This document shows, piece by piece, positions 39,899-49,572 of a stretch of 64,000 bases of DNA (its first letter is position 1; each line of letters opens with the position of its first letter). A program made the position numbers and the translations under genes. The notes under the pieces were generated by a model. The model saw only the letters and a program-made list of their open reading frames with translations, was not told where the DNA came from and searched no databases. This stretch comes from Cyclaneusma minus (taxonomy: Eukaryota; Ascomycota; Leotiomycetes; Marthamycetales; Marthamycetaceae): assembly GCA_037179335.1 (NCBI GenBank), contig JAKZHN010000030.1, forward strand, positions 1 through 64,000. The letters run 5' to 3'.

Positions 39899-42313
39899 CT
39901 ACCAGGATCCTCCCTTTCCTCCGAAGCCACTGCTCTCTTCAAACTTCTTCTGCCCTCCACCGCCACGCGTCGACTTCTGCTGGGCAGCCTCATGCTTGCG
40001 CAGCTCCTCGGGCACCTTCGAGATCTGGCTCTTGGTCAACATCTGCTTCAGGTCATACATCACATCGGCATCTTCGTTGCCCAGGAACGTGATGGCGACA
40101 CCGCTCTTGCCAGCACGACCAGTACGACCAATACGATGCGTGTAGCTCTCGATGTTCGTGGCCATGTTGAAGTTGACGACCAAGCTGACGTCGGGCACGT
40201 CGATACCTCTACCAGCCAAGTCTGTAGCAACCAAAACATCCGTTTGGCCCGACCGCACCGATGCCAGTGCAGCTTCACGCTGCTCTTGCGTCTTGCTACC
40301 GTGCAGCGTAACAGACGAGAATCCCATGTGTTTGATGTCCCTCGCAACAGCGTCGCAGTTGCGCTTGATGTTGACAAAGACGATAATAGGAGGTGCGAAT
40401 TCTCTCGACGACAGAATTTCGTTGAGCCGCTTCTTCCTCTTGTCTTCGCCGGCAACAAACTCGACCCTTTGTTCGACTGTTTCGACAGCCTCTCCGACAT
40501 TACCAATAGTGACAATTGCTGGTCTTCGAAGGTACTTTTTCGCAATCTTCTCGACGGCCGGAGGCATGGTAGCTGTATACATCATTGTCTGTCGGTATCG
40601 GTCCTTGCCGCCTAAATGTCTGCTCATAGCTTGAGGATCTTCAGCGTCTTCGGTGTCGGGCTTCTCATTGCCGACAGGGAGGGCGTCCAAGATCTTGTTG
40701 ACAGACTCCTCGAATCCCAAGTCGATCATACGATCGGCTTCATCCATAATGATGTAGCAGCATTGACTGAGAACCAAGACTCTGCGCTCGATACAGTCGA
40801 CCAGACGACCAGGAGTAGCAATGATAATTTCCGCACCGTTACGAAGATTGTACGACTGCTCCTCAAGGGCGTGACCACCGACAATACTTACACAAGTGAA
40901 GCCCAGCGGAGTGGCAAATTTCTTTGCCTCGACCTCGATTTGCTGTGCCAACTCACGTGTCGGAGCGAGAATGACAGCATAAGGGCCGTCGTTCTTCGTC
41001 AGTTCGTTGAGAGTAGGCAGTTCTGATATATAGACGAGTAATGGAAGCAAGAATGCCGCGGTTTTACCTGAACCAGTCACCGCAACACCGATCAAGTCTC
41101 GTGCTTGCAGGGCTATGGGTATCGCAGCTCTTTGTACTGCAGAAGGCTCATCGTATCCAACCTGCGCCACAACATCGAGTAATCGTTTTGGCAGGTTGGA
41201 CTCCTGCCAATTCCGCATCGGGTTCGGTATCGCTCCTCCTTTCGTGCTGATATTGAAGTCCTCCTTGAAAATGCGCCAGTCTCGTTCACGCATATGCTCC
41301 AGCTTCTTCTCGCTCCAATGCTTGTCGAGCAGATTGCGATTAGTCGCCTCTTCTTTCCGTCTCCTTTCCATCTCCAGGAGCTCTCTTGCCCGTACACTTC
41401 CGGCTTCACCGTCTCTCTCTTCTAGCGCGCGAGCATACTTGAGCACGCCTCCATCGTCAGCAAACCCACCTAGGCGTCCTCTACCGTAAAAGTTTGCTTC
41501 CGCCCTTGCAGCATAAATAGGATTGTAATCCGGACTCGTATCTTCCTCGGCATTCCACTCAAAGTTGAACTTCTTCTCCGTTGTCCTCTTTCTTTTCTTT
41601 TTCGCCGAGAACGTGGATACATTCGCCTCGGCACCCATATACCTGGTCCGGACAAGCTGTGCTTCCACGTCTTCGGGAGCCTTCTTATCTACCGCTGCTT
41701 GCCCTTTGCTAGGTTTTGGAGGCGGTCCCATGTCGCCATTTGTCCGTCCTCTCGCGGCGGCTGGTCCTGATGGCGTATCTCGCATAGCTCGAGGTCCAGT
41801 GGGCACACTTGAGGATCCTCTGCCCGACGGCTCCTCCGCTCTATATCTGCTAGAGCCATTTGTAGATCCATTTGTCGTTCTCTCCGGCTCGAGCTTTGCA
41901 ACCATGCTGACTTTGCGCTTCTGCTCCTCGACTTCCTTTGCGCGCTTCTCCAGGGCAAGTTTTTCCCGTTGGGCTTTGGACAAGAATTTGGGCTTTGCGG
42001 CTGCAGCGTCCGCTTCCTTCTTCTTCTGAAGTATCTCTTCGATACTCAATGGGCCGCGATCTCGCGAAGCACTTCCGTTCCCCCATCCCTTCTTCTGCCT
42101 TTTCTCTGGCGGCGGGGGCTGCAGATCCTCCGGTGGTGGAGGGGGAAGATCGTCGGGTGGAGGTGGCGCAAAGGTATCGGGTGGTGGTGGTGGAGCTGCT
42201 GAGTCTGGAGGAGGCGGTGGTGGGAGAGTATCTGAAGGTGGAGGAGGCGGCTGGAAGCCATTCCCATCTATGGGATGGCCATTCGTGTAGCCGTTCTCTG
42301 CTGTTGCCATCAT
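39899..42313 (-). CDS. PRP28: DEAD-box pre-mRNA splicing helicase PRP28
   Basis: 804 aa, no intron. Helicase that swaps U1 for U6 at the 5' splice site. The first 75 residues are Pro-rich repeats (PPPPPSD, PPPPPD), then charged linkers and the pre-helicase block RIFKEDFNISTKGG with NWQESNLPKRLLDVV (Q motif region). Helicase motifs appear in order: AVTGSGKT (about 411-418), PTRELAQQ, TPGRL, DEAD (about 524-527), TAT, TDLAGRGIDVPDV and HRIGRTGRAG. TAT in place of SAT is seen in PRP28/DDX23 proteins. The C terminus is Gly-rich. It diverges from the mL59 gene with 447 bp between starts. Confidence 0.96.
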   Translation of the reverse strand: MMATAENGYTNGHPIDGNGFQPPPPPSDTLPPPPPPDSAAPPPPPDTFAPPPPDDLPPPPPEDLQPPPPEKRQKKGWGNGSASRDRGPLSIEEILQKKKEADAAAAKPKFLSKAQREKLALEKRAKEVEEQKRKVSMVAKLEPERTTNGSTNGSSRYRAEEPSGRGSSSVPTGPRAMRDTPSGPAAARGRTNGDMGPPPKPSKGQAAVDKKAPEDVEAQLVRTRYMGAEANVSTFSAKKKRKRTTEKKFNFEWNAEEDTSPDYNPIYAARAEANFYGRGRLGGFADDGGVLKYARALEERDGEAGSVRARELLEMERRRKEEATNRNLLDKHWSEKKLEHMRERDWRIFKEDFNISTKGGAIPNPMRNWQESNLPKRLLDVVAQVGYDEPSAVQRAAIPIALQARDLIGVAVTGSGKTAAFLLPLLVYISELPTLNELTKNDGPYAVILAPTRELAQQIEVEAKKFATPLGFTCVSIVGGHALEEQSYNLRNGAEIIIATPGRLVDCIERRVLVLSQCCYIIMDEADRMIDLGFEESVNKILDALPVGNEKPDTEDAEDPQAMSRHLGGKDRYRQTMMYTATMPPAVEKIAKKYLRRPAIVTIGNVGEAVETVEQRVEFVAGEDKRKKRLNEILSSREFAPPIIVFVNIKRNCDAVARDIKHMGFSSVTLHGSKTQEQREAALASVRSGQTDVLVATDLAGRGIDVPDVSLVVNFNMATNIESYTHRIGRTGRAGKSGVAITFLGNEDADVMYDLKQMLTKSQISKVPEELRKHEAAQQKSTRGGGGQKKFEESSGFGGKGGSW

Positions 42314-42760
42314 TTCCTACCCTCTCTTTATTGGCGGAGAGGCAGTGAATCTGGAGTTGTTGTAGAGGAGTCGAGGGTGGTGAACTTCTGGTGGTGAATG
42401 CTGTGGACGATCTCGGATCAAATGGGAGACAACATCCAAGTCGCGCAAGGCTGCCGTCCGGGAAGAAAAGCGGCTGTGTGCTTTTCAAGTGATTGTGACC
42501 CAACCAATTGGCTAATAACTAGACGTGGCTCTACTCAGAAAATCCAGCCTTATATGGTTACTAAATACTGATAGTCATAGTGCCTTGGGAATATTGAAGT
42601 GAAGAAATATAATCCCATATTCGAGGGAGGAATCGATGTACAGCTTCTCCGGCCGGCCCACACGAGCCACTTCCGCGCATCTGGAAATTTATCCTGAGCC
42701 TCTCGACAACGACACAAGCTCTCAATCATTTGTGAACCACACCGAGTCAATCGCATTACA
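42314..42760. promoter_or_regulatory. Divergent promoter region, PRP28 and mL59
   Basis: 447 bp between two diverging genes for RNA splicing and mitochondrial translation. No coding frame; CAATTGG words near 42505 could be CCAAT-type sites but are not assigned. Confidence 0.45.
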
Positions 42761-43428
42761 ATGGCGACCCAAGCAAAGCAGGTTTTGAAGAAAATGTCTG
42801 CACAGCAGCTGCAGCATATCAAACTTGCCCAAACACTACCGCCAAAGCTCCAACGCTTCTTCGCAAAATACCCTCCAAAGCAGTTCCTCACTCCCGCCGC
42901 TGCTACCTCCCAAGCATCAACACCCGCGTCTCCCGATTCCACCTCTACCGCCCCAACACCCTCGTCCTCCGATGCCAGTGCACCGCCCGCGGCTACCGAG
43001 GAAGAGCCATACAGAAATCCTTTCCAGCCATACAAACATCCCGTCACGCGCAGATGGCACGACCCTGTCTACTCGTTGCGCCGACAGGCTGATCTCGTCA
43101 AGATTGCCCGCGCCCACGGCGTTGAGGAGCTGTTGCCCTTTACAGTCAAGAGTACCGAGGAGAGGTTAAGGAAGAAGGAGGAGTTTGGATTGAGGGTGAA
43201 GGGAACTGGGGTGGGCCAGAAGGTCAAGGGAAAGGGATGGGAGAGAGACTTGAAGGGCAAGTTGGAGAAGAGGCGGCAGGCCATGTTGGATATGCCGAAG
43301 ATGATCCAGGAGTGGAAGCAGGTGAGTTGGGCTTTTGAGCTCCTGCGTGGAAATGCGGGAATAGTGATGAATGCTAACCTTGTGGACAGCGGGGTCACGG
43401 CAGGGGATGGAAGAAGTGGCCGAAATAA
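42761..43428 (+). CDS. MRPL25: Mitochondrial large ribosomal subunit protein mL59 (MRPL25)
   Basis: 199 aa. Exons are 42761-43321 and 43390-43428. The N terminus (LAQTLPPKLQRFFAKYPPKQ) matches the fungal family of mitoribosomal protein mL59, named MRPL25 in yeast. After a low-complexity Ser/Pro/Ala insert (residues 47-85) come YRNPFQPYKHPVTRRWHDPV, YSLRRQADLVKIARAHGVEE and LLPF. Splicing replaces a long chance read-through by a short last exon reading RGHGRGWKKWPK, a basic ending expected for the family; this is why the longer open frame to 43612 is rejected. It acts in the mitochondrial matrix as part of the 54S subunit. Confidence 0.9.
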
Positions 43429-44069
43429 ACGATGGCTCTCCGAGCAACTTTCTGGGCGAAAACCAGTGGCTGCTTTGTATGATATGGGAACTATGGTGGC
43501 ATGGCTGGCGTCAATATACTGTGTACAATTCGGGGCGAATGTTGTTGGCAACCAGGGTCCTTCTCTCCCTACCGTGGAGTCGAAGCTTAGGGGACATTCA
43601 GATGGCCTTTAAAATCAAGCTTCTCAATCCTCCGACTATATCTATGACCAGATATAGTCTAGACTAGAGACATTCGAACGGAGGCGAGCAGAAATGGTGA
43701 AAGAGCAATGGGATCCTACGTTACCAATTCTTAAAAAGGTGGTCGATTCTCATGAATATTACACGCTCGTGAAATCAAAATAAAATGTTCCGAATGCAAG
43801 TTATACACTTTGGGTAGAGCAAATGATATTCCTTCAATGTTCAACAATCAAGATCAATCCCCAAATCCCAATCGAGCTATGCCAGCACAGCATTCACGAA
43901 CCCGATGTCAATAAGTTTACCCGAAGATGCGCCGAGCCGCCGACGCTAGCCGGGCCGATGCCCGACCAAAGAAAACTCTGAACCCCGATCCTTGTTCCGG
44001 AGAAGAAAAAAATCCCAAAAAATCAGCCAGGAGGATATACCAAGTTAACTCAGTATTCCGGGGGAATCG
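43429..44069. other. Intergenic
   Basis: 3' UTR of mL59 and spacer before the tRNA. No other gene seen. Confidence 0.45.
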
Positions 44070-44171
44070 AGCCCCCGGCGGGGGTCGAACCCGCAACCTT
44101 TTGATGCCTTGTATTTCTCTATGGGAGAAGTAGCTAAGAGTCAAACGCTCTACCGATTGAGCTACGGAGGC
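44070..44171 (-). tRNA. tRNA-Lys (anticodon CTT) with 29-nt intron
   Basis: On the minus strand the acceptor GCCTCCG pairs with CGGGGGC (one U-G). D-arm GCTCAATCGGTAGAGC, anticodon stem TTTGA/TCAAA around loop CTCTTA-A, and T-arm GCGGGTTCGACCCCCGC are all intact. The intron (44106-44134) sits after position 37, the standard place for nuclear tRNA introns. Anticodon CTT reads AAG. The A and B boxes are internal; T-rich sequence after the 3' end is weak. Confidence 0.93.
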
Positions 44172-46235
44172 TGTTGTGGATTCGGATGAATTGATGACAG
44201 ATGAGTCGTGATTTGGTGCTAAGTAAGGTATGTTTGGGCATATGGGCGATTTTTCACTTTTGCAACTTTGCGTTATTTGGTTGCGAGTTCTTGTTTCCGT
44301 CGAGGAACTGAACGTCTCTGTTTGGGTACTTCATTCACTTGAGATCGAGTTGAAAAAGCGTAGGGCTGAGCTACAAACGCGTACAATTACACTTACTCAA
44401 GATATTTCTGGTTATTTGGAATATTTCTAATTACTCGGGATATTCCTAGTCACCGAGATTGTTCTCGATTATTAGGAATATTCCTAATTATTTAAAGGGT
44501 CAGCGTGAGTACTGAGCGCGGAAGAAATGTCACCAGAAGGCAGGTATGCAGTGTTGGTGGTGTTGATTAGGGACTTTTCTCATTATATGACAACATGACT
44601 AACGCTTTTTTGAATATCTCTGCCTATTTAGTATATTTCTGAACATTCTCATTTTTGAAGGCCCTGGTATTTTGTGAACCTTCGCACCATGGAGAGCTAT
44701 GGCGAGGGGACTGAAATCCATAGTTCCAACTTCCAAGTGTTTGAAGTATCCTGCATCCACCAAGCACCTACACATACAATTTTACAGCTACTTCCCCATT
44801 GCAGGGAGACTGTGGGATGAAGGGGCATTGTATTTGGCATCTCGAACAAACCCAGCTCAACAGTCAACAAGAGGGGCTGATCGTACCAGCGTCATACAGC
44901 CCCCGCGGGATGTCATGAAGCAGCAGTGTAAGGCAACTGAAAAAGATCATGCCAGCAACCGCCCTCCCTCATTAGCAAAACCCGTCTCGTCGGGCACAGA
45001 TGACGTTGCATTTGAGTTATCAGTGCCGAGAGTCAGTGGGGCTCTAGGTAACAGCAGGCGTAGCAGATATAAAGGGATGCCACGAGAATGGGCCGAGGAT
45101 CGAACCAGAATTGCTGTTTTTGAGGAGAGGCATGTGAGCAAGTGGCTGGCCTGGAAAGCGCCCATATTATAACAATATGTTCACACAGTTTGGGCTTCTT
45201 GCACGACCAATGGGGCAATTCCCCGGACCCTCCATTAAAAGCAGGATTTATGCGGGGAAAGTTTATGGTTGCGTCTGCAGCTTGAGCGATGATGGGTTCC
45301 TAGCTGCGCCCTTGGACGAGATGACGCCCGCTCGGCTGCAGAGTGGATTCTGCAAACGTGGCCAGATTCGAGGGAGTCGATCGTAAGTTCTGCCGCGAGA
45401 CATAAAAAGAGGCCCTGTATGATATTGGCGGGATGGCGTGTAAAATGGTCCAATGGCGCCAGTGGCTGAAAGCCGGCGATAGGCTGTAAGAGATAAGGAT
45501 AGCCCGGATAGTGGGGCTAAGGTTCCCCGGATTTGGGCCGGCAGCAAGACACAGCACGCTGGAAGCCAGAAAAAAGAGACAGCTTGCTGCCACTTCCAAG
45601 CGGCCATACGTGAAGCTAGGAGGCAGTTACTTGCTTTAAGCTAGCATGCCCGACTTTCTTTGTCTGAATCATGCCAGCCTTTTACTCGCATCAGCACCAC
45701 ACCGGCAACTTTACCCCACAAACTAGCGGCTTGGCCTGTGCTGCCGCGCCTCAATCCAGTGAGACGCTAATGTGCTTACTGATGGGGATCCATATTAATC
45801 CATTGTCTGGTCCGTCATTGACCCCCTTCTCCTCACATACCACGAATATCTCCTCTCCACTGGACGTGCCAGCCTATGCGACGCCTTCTGTCGAGACGCA
45901 CGGCAGATCGACCGCCTTTCAATATCAGCTTCCCGCTCTGAGCACTCCTATGTCGAAACACACTAGCTGCGGCACGGACAAAGAAATTGGGATATGCACG
46001 CGATCGCGTATGACGACGAATCGCTCTGTTGCTGAGCCAAGGGGTCACACCATACCATCGAACCAGTGCAAACACCACAATACTAAGGCATAAACTACTA
46101 CTACATCACCCTCTGACTGCACAAATAAGCACTGCCCCCCGAACCCAAGCCCACTGCACAAACCTACTCGAACCAAACAACCACCCGTCCAACACAACAC
46201 CGCTCTCAGCCTCACCGACTACCCAATACTTGACA
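44172..46235. other. 2-kb intergenic region with repeat relics
   Basis: Contains the degenerate 19-bp repeat array (44401-44650). Two frames (44699-45172 and 45671-46093) are open but have no motif, no splice support and odd composition, so they are not called. The final 150 bp are the C/A-rich leader of the serine-rich protein gene. Confidence 0.5.
44401..44650. repeat. Degenerate relic of the 19-bp-repeat MITE family
   Basis: Five consecutive 19-bp units at 44401-44495 (first unit GATATTTCTGGTTATTTGG, third GATATTCCTAGTCACCGAG) and two more at 44613-44650 share the period and consensus of the interiors of MITE copies A and B. Terminal inverted repeats cannot be recognised, so this is an old or truncated copy. 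Confidence 0.65.
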
Positions 46236-47042
46236 ATGGCCAACAACAACCAGGACCGTTCTGACTCTCCCCCTGCCGGCCGGCCCCGCCAAGGCTCCAT
46301 CAGCTCCAGCACCTATTCCTCGTTCTTTGGCCGCTCCAACAGCACTGCTGGCAGCTCCTCGGCCGCTGGTCCAACCCCTTTCCCAACCGCCGCGGCACGA
46401 CCGGATCAGCAGCAGCGACGCCGCATGTCCGTCACCACTCTCGGTCTCTCGGGTACTTCTCCTATTCAGCCATCACCGTTCACCATGTCGGCGGGTGGGC
46501 GACGAGCCAGTGTCTCGACCGCCGGCTCCGAGTCGATCGACGAGAACGCCATCGATGACGACGAGATGGGTCGTAGCCTGCCCAACACTCCTTTCACTCG
46601 CCGCATGAGCTTCGGTGCTCAGGCACTTCGAGCAGCCCGCAACGGCAGCAACCCCAACTCATCCGGTAGAGCCTCCTCTTACACTACTGCTAAACCCCTT
46701 CCTTCCATTAGATATACGCGGGACGAGCCAGTTCTAGGCAGCTCCCCAACAAATTCACAGGCAAGCATGCAATCAAAGCCCAGAGCAGCTTCTGACTTCT
46801 TGTCCGCTCGTCCAGGCGAAGGCCTGAATTGGTCGGAGCAGTTTAGATCCCGTGCCGAGAGCTCCGTCTCTCAGCGCCCTCCCCCAGCCTCGCTCATGAG
46901 GCCCCACGAGCGCACTAAGAGCGTTACCGATATGCCCAGCCCTCCACAAGCTACCATTCCAGCCCCTACTTCCCGGGTGGAGCGAAACAAGCCCGACGCT
47001 TTCGGTGAACGCATGCTGAAGGGCGACTTCATGATGGACTAG
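46236..47042 (+). CDS. Serine-rich disordered protein of unknown function
   Basis: 268 aa from ATG 46236 if unspliced. The open frame runs further upstream, but only this ATG gives a sensible start (MANNNQDRSDSPPAG). The protein is Ser/Arg/Pro-rich throughout, with likely kinase sites such as RRMSVTTLG, RRASVSTAG and RRMSFG. It has a better conserved-looking end: EGLNWSEQFRSRAESS and KPDAFGERMLKGDFMMD. A 66-bp stretch (46666-46731) has intron ends (GTAGAG...CGAGCCAG), a CTGCTAAAC and no stop, so splicing would remove 22 residues in frame. No domain recognised; a phospho-regulated cytosolic protein is a guess. Confidence 0.72.
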   Translation: MANNNQDRSDSPPAGRPRQGSISSSTYSSFFGRSNSTAGSSSAAGPTPFPTAAARPDQQQRRRMSVTTLGLSGTSPIQPSPFTMSAGGRRASVSTAGSESIDENAIDDDEMGRSLPNTPFTRRMSFGAQALRAARNGSNPNSSGRASSYTTAKPLPSIRYTRDEPVLGSSPTNSQASMQSKPRAASDFLSARPGEGLNWSEQFRSRAESSVSQRPPPASLMRPHERTKSVTDMPSPPQATIPAPTSRVERNKPDAFGERMLKGDFMMD

Positions 47043-48918
47043 GTGCCCGAATCGTACCGCCCTCATACCTATGCCGATTTCTTTGATGTACAACCAAGGA
47101 TACAAAAGTTATCAAGAGTTACAAACTCGTTAGGGTATGCAAAACCTACCGGGACTTCGGACTGGAACGCTCAGATCTCACCGAGGATCAACAACTCTCG
47201 CTCATGGAAATTCTAGTTCCGGCTACGCATTGTTTCGGTGGGATGCCGGCGTTGTTGTCCTGTGGCGTCTCCTTGGCCTTGGCCTACAGGACGACTGCGA
47301 CATTGCGAACCGTTAGGTGCAAGCAAGGCGGCCTCTTCTGCTAGCAGAGTTTCACTTGAACAGGACTATGCTGGCTACCACAGACGCTGTACTATGATTT
47401 TCACATCATTTCCTTTTTCAAGGATGATTATGGTGGCTGGTCGATTACAAAGTCACATGACGCTGTTGATGGAGTTCCGGATGGGCTTATGACCAAACCT
47501 TCCACGGTTTTGGTGGGAGCACAAGAGGATCTTTGCGTGCACGACATATCTGCACTTTCGTGTGTACAGAAACGGGATCAAGCGGGGAGTCTGGATTATG
47601 GTTAGCTTCCGGGTATTTTGGGACCTTGCTGATGGATGGAAGGCGCATTATTATCACTTTGTAGGCTACAAATTTTCTTGTGCTCCTGAGCGGTTAAGCT
47701 TTGAGGGAATACAACAAGTCAAATGACCGAAAATATCCACGATCGATCTGATACCACGCTGTCACCGCAATCTTCTGCCCTCTGATATTTCCACGAGCGA
47801 GTCTCGTTCTCTGATTTTCTGCAGTGGGATCACTTGAACCGCCGCCACCTCGTATTTTAGAAAGTTTTTGGTCCTAGGAAAATCATCAGCAAGTCTACTT
47901 TTTCTATTAGCCGTTGCTCGAGTGAGACTAGTTCCAGCATGACACACGTGGGTAAGAGGATGAGCCACCCCCTTTGCCGGCTTTTGAGAACTGGACTTAC
48001 CAGGTAACCAGTCAATCTGCTCCGGTGTGGGTGGCGCCCCGACTGAAATTCTTCGGACAGTGTCCTCTACGCGATTCAGTGTGGGGGAATCTAAATGGCA
48101 AAAAGTAAACTTTAGTTTAAAACTTTTAGTTTATCTAAACTATGGACCTCGTAGATTCTTAGATAATCTTTAGTTAAATTTTAGTTTTGGGGGGTTAGAA
48201 CATGGCTAATAATAGGGTGCTAAAATGGGTCTCACATAATAAAGAATTCTAGAAAACTCAGGTTAAAAGCTTTTTACTTTGCTTTCTCACTATTTTATAA
48301 ATTAAAAGTGGGTCTATTTTTTTTTAAAAAAAATAGGCATCCATTATTTTTGGCTGGGGGCACGTGATTGATGCCTGAAACTAAAACTATGTAAATTAAC
48401 TAGGAACTAAACTAATTTTTTTTAGATTTAGTTTATCTAAACTATTTTTTTTAGTTCCTTAGATTTTAGATTCCCCCACACTGACGCGATTGAGGCGCGT
48501 AGGTGGTCTCCTGGTGTAAATTCTTGTATGATCACTGGCTAATACTGCTGCCTCCAGGTTTTAACATTTCTGAATGCTCCGCATACCATGTAGCAGTGGA
48601 CTTGACTATTAAGGATTTTCTTGATCATTGTGAATCTTTTGAGCGTGGGAGTTTATTGGTTGTTACTTTATTCTCTTTGTAGTCCTAGCATGTATTCGAT
48701 CATTAAACTGTCCAATATACTATGGCTGGCCATAATTATCCAATCTCAAAAGCTTTAACAATTTCCAGAGGGCCACGGGCCTATAATGTGACAGTATTCA
48801 GCCCCGATGATTGCGTTTTGCTTGTTCTTTGTCAGTATGAGTGTAACTTGAAAGAGTGAGGAGTCAAAATACCGCCGCGGCTATGGTCCTGAGGTCCTGC
48901 AGCGCGATGAGCCTCAGC
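47043..48918. other. Intergenic with a hAT-like MITE
   Basis: 1.9 kb between the serine-rich gene and the peptide precursor gene. Apart from the MITE at 48077-48483 I see nothing coding. Confidence 0.5.
48077..48483. mobile_element. MITE, hAT-like, with 8-bp target site duplication (407 bp)
   Basis: Ends are CAGTGTGGGGGAATCTAAA on the left and its complement on the right (TTAGATTCCCCCACACTG). The 8-bp word ACGCGATT flanks it on both sides (48069-48076 and 48484-48491) without mismatch, the length made by hAT transposases. The interior is AT-rich with several inverted TTTAGTTTATCTAAACTA words and no open frame, so it is non-autonomous. The perfect duplication argues for a fairly recent insertion. 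Confidence 0.88.
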
Positions 48919-49572
48919 TCATGCCGAGCGCTTGACTTTCTCGTATGTACCGTACAGGCTGGGGCGAAAGTGGTCATGGTCATACGAATCTACATAGGAG
49001 GAAGAAGAAACATGTTAATGAAGTCTCAGCCTAGGTAGAGCTAGAATTACTTACCATAATCTTGGGCCTCAGCTTCGGCCGAGCGCTTGGCTTTGTTGTA
49101 GTCAAAATACTGGCCGGGATGATCGTGATCACGGTATGAAGCTGTGTGAAAAAGACAGCGTGTTAGAAGAATCCCAGCCGGGCTAGAGCTAGAATTACTT
49201 ACAGTACCCTGAGGGCGACTTGGCATCTGCCTCACGCTTGAGATTGTATTCGTTGTACATGGTGACTGGATCAGGCTCGCCGTACGACTCATAATCTTCA
49301 AAGTGTGAATCATGTGTGCCTGTAGCTTGACGCTTGGCTTTGCGGTTGTGGCCCTGGTGGCCGTCGTAGTCGTCGTAGTCGTGGCCGGGGCCGTCGTAGC
49401 CTTCATAGCCGTTGTAGTTGTTACCTGCGTACCCTTGATAGCCGTCAAAGTCAGTCCCGCCGTCACGCTTGGCCTTCGCAGAGTATAAGTCGTAGTCGCC
49501 ACCTTGAATGACGGCACCGTAGATGAGAGGAAGGGAGGCAATGCCAAGGAAGAGAGGTTGAGTGATCTTCAT
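48919..49572 (-). CDS. Secreted Kex2-processed Tyr-rich repeat peptide precursor
   Basis: 175 aa in exons 49203-49572, 49055-49141 and 48919-48989. Signal peptide (MKITQPLFLGIASLPLIYGA), then five Lys-Arg sites at residues 35-36, 80-81, 112-113, 142-143 and 172-173. The last two complete units are exactly 30 residues each. Their cores follow the pattern xYxSY, nine or ten residues, YxxY, then KR: DYESYGEPDPVTMYNEYNLKR-type, GYSSYRDHDHPGQYFDYNKA and DYDSYDHDHFRPSLYGTY. EA or SAEAEA leaders precede the later cores. Exons 2 and 3 each encode one unit and their flanking introns start almost alike, so the repeats arose by segment duplication. The pattern fits fungal Kex2-processed repeat proteins and some RiPP precursors; no UstYa-type or other modifying enzyme is seen nearby. 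Product and role are unknown. Confidence 0.75.

Noticed and set aside
43322..43612. Read-through extension of mL59 to 283 aa
   Set aside because: It begins at a perfect GTGAGT donor, and splicing gives a basic family-like ending instead.
45060..45140. tRNA-like GGTTCGATCC on the minus strand
   Set aside because: The flanking bases do not form a T-stem, and no anticodon arm or acceptor stem could be built.
44699..45172. 157-codon frame after the tRNA region
   Set aside because: No motif, no signal peptide, no splice pattern, and it lies in repeat-relic DNA.
48919..49572. Calling the peptide precursor a known RiPP (ustiloxin or epichloecyclin type)
   Set aside because: The cores do not match those I know, and no modifying enzymes are visible nearby.
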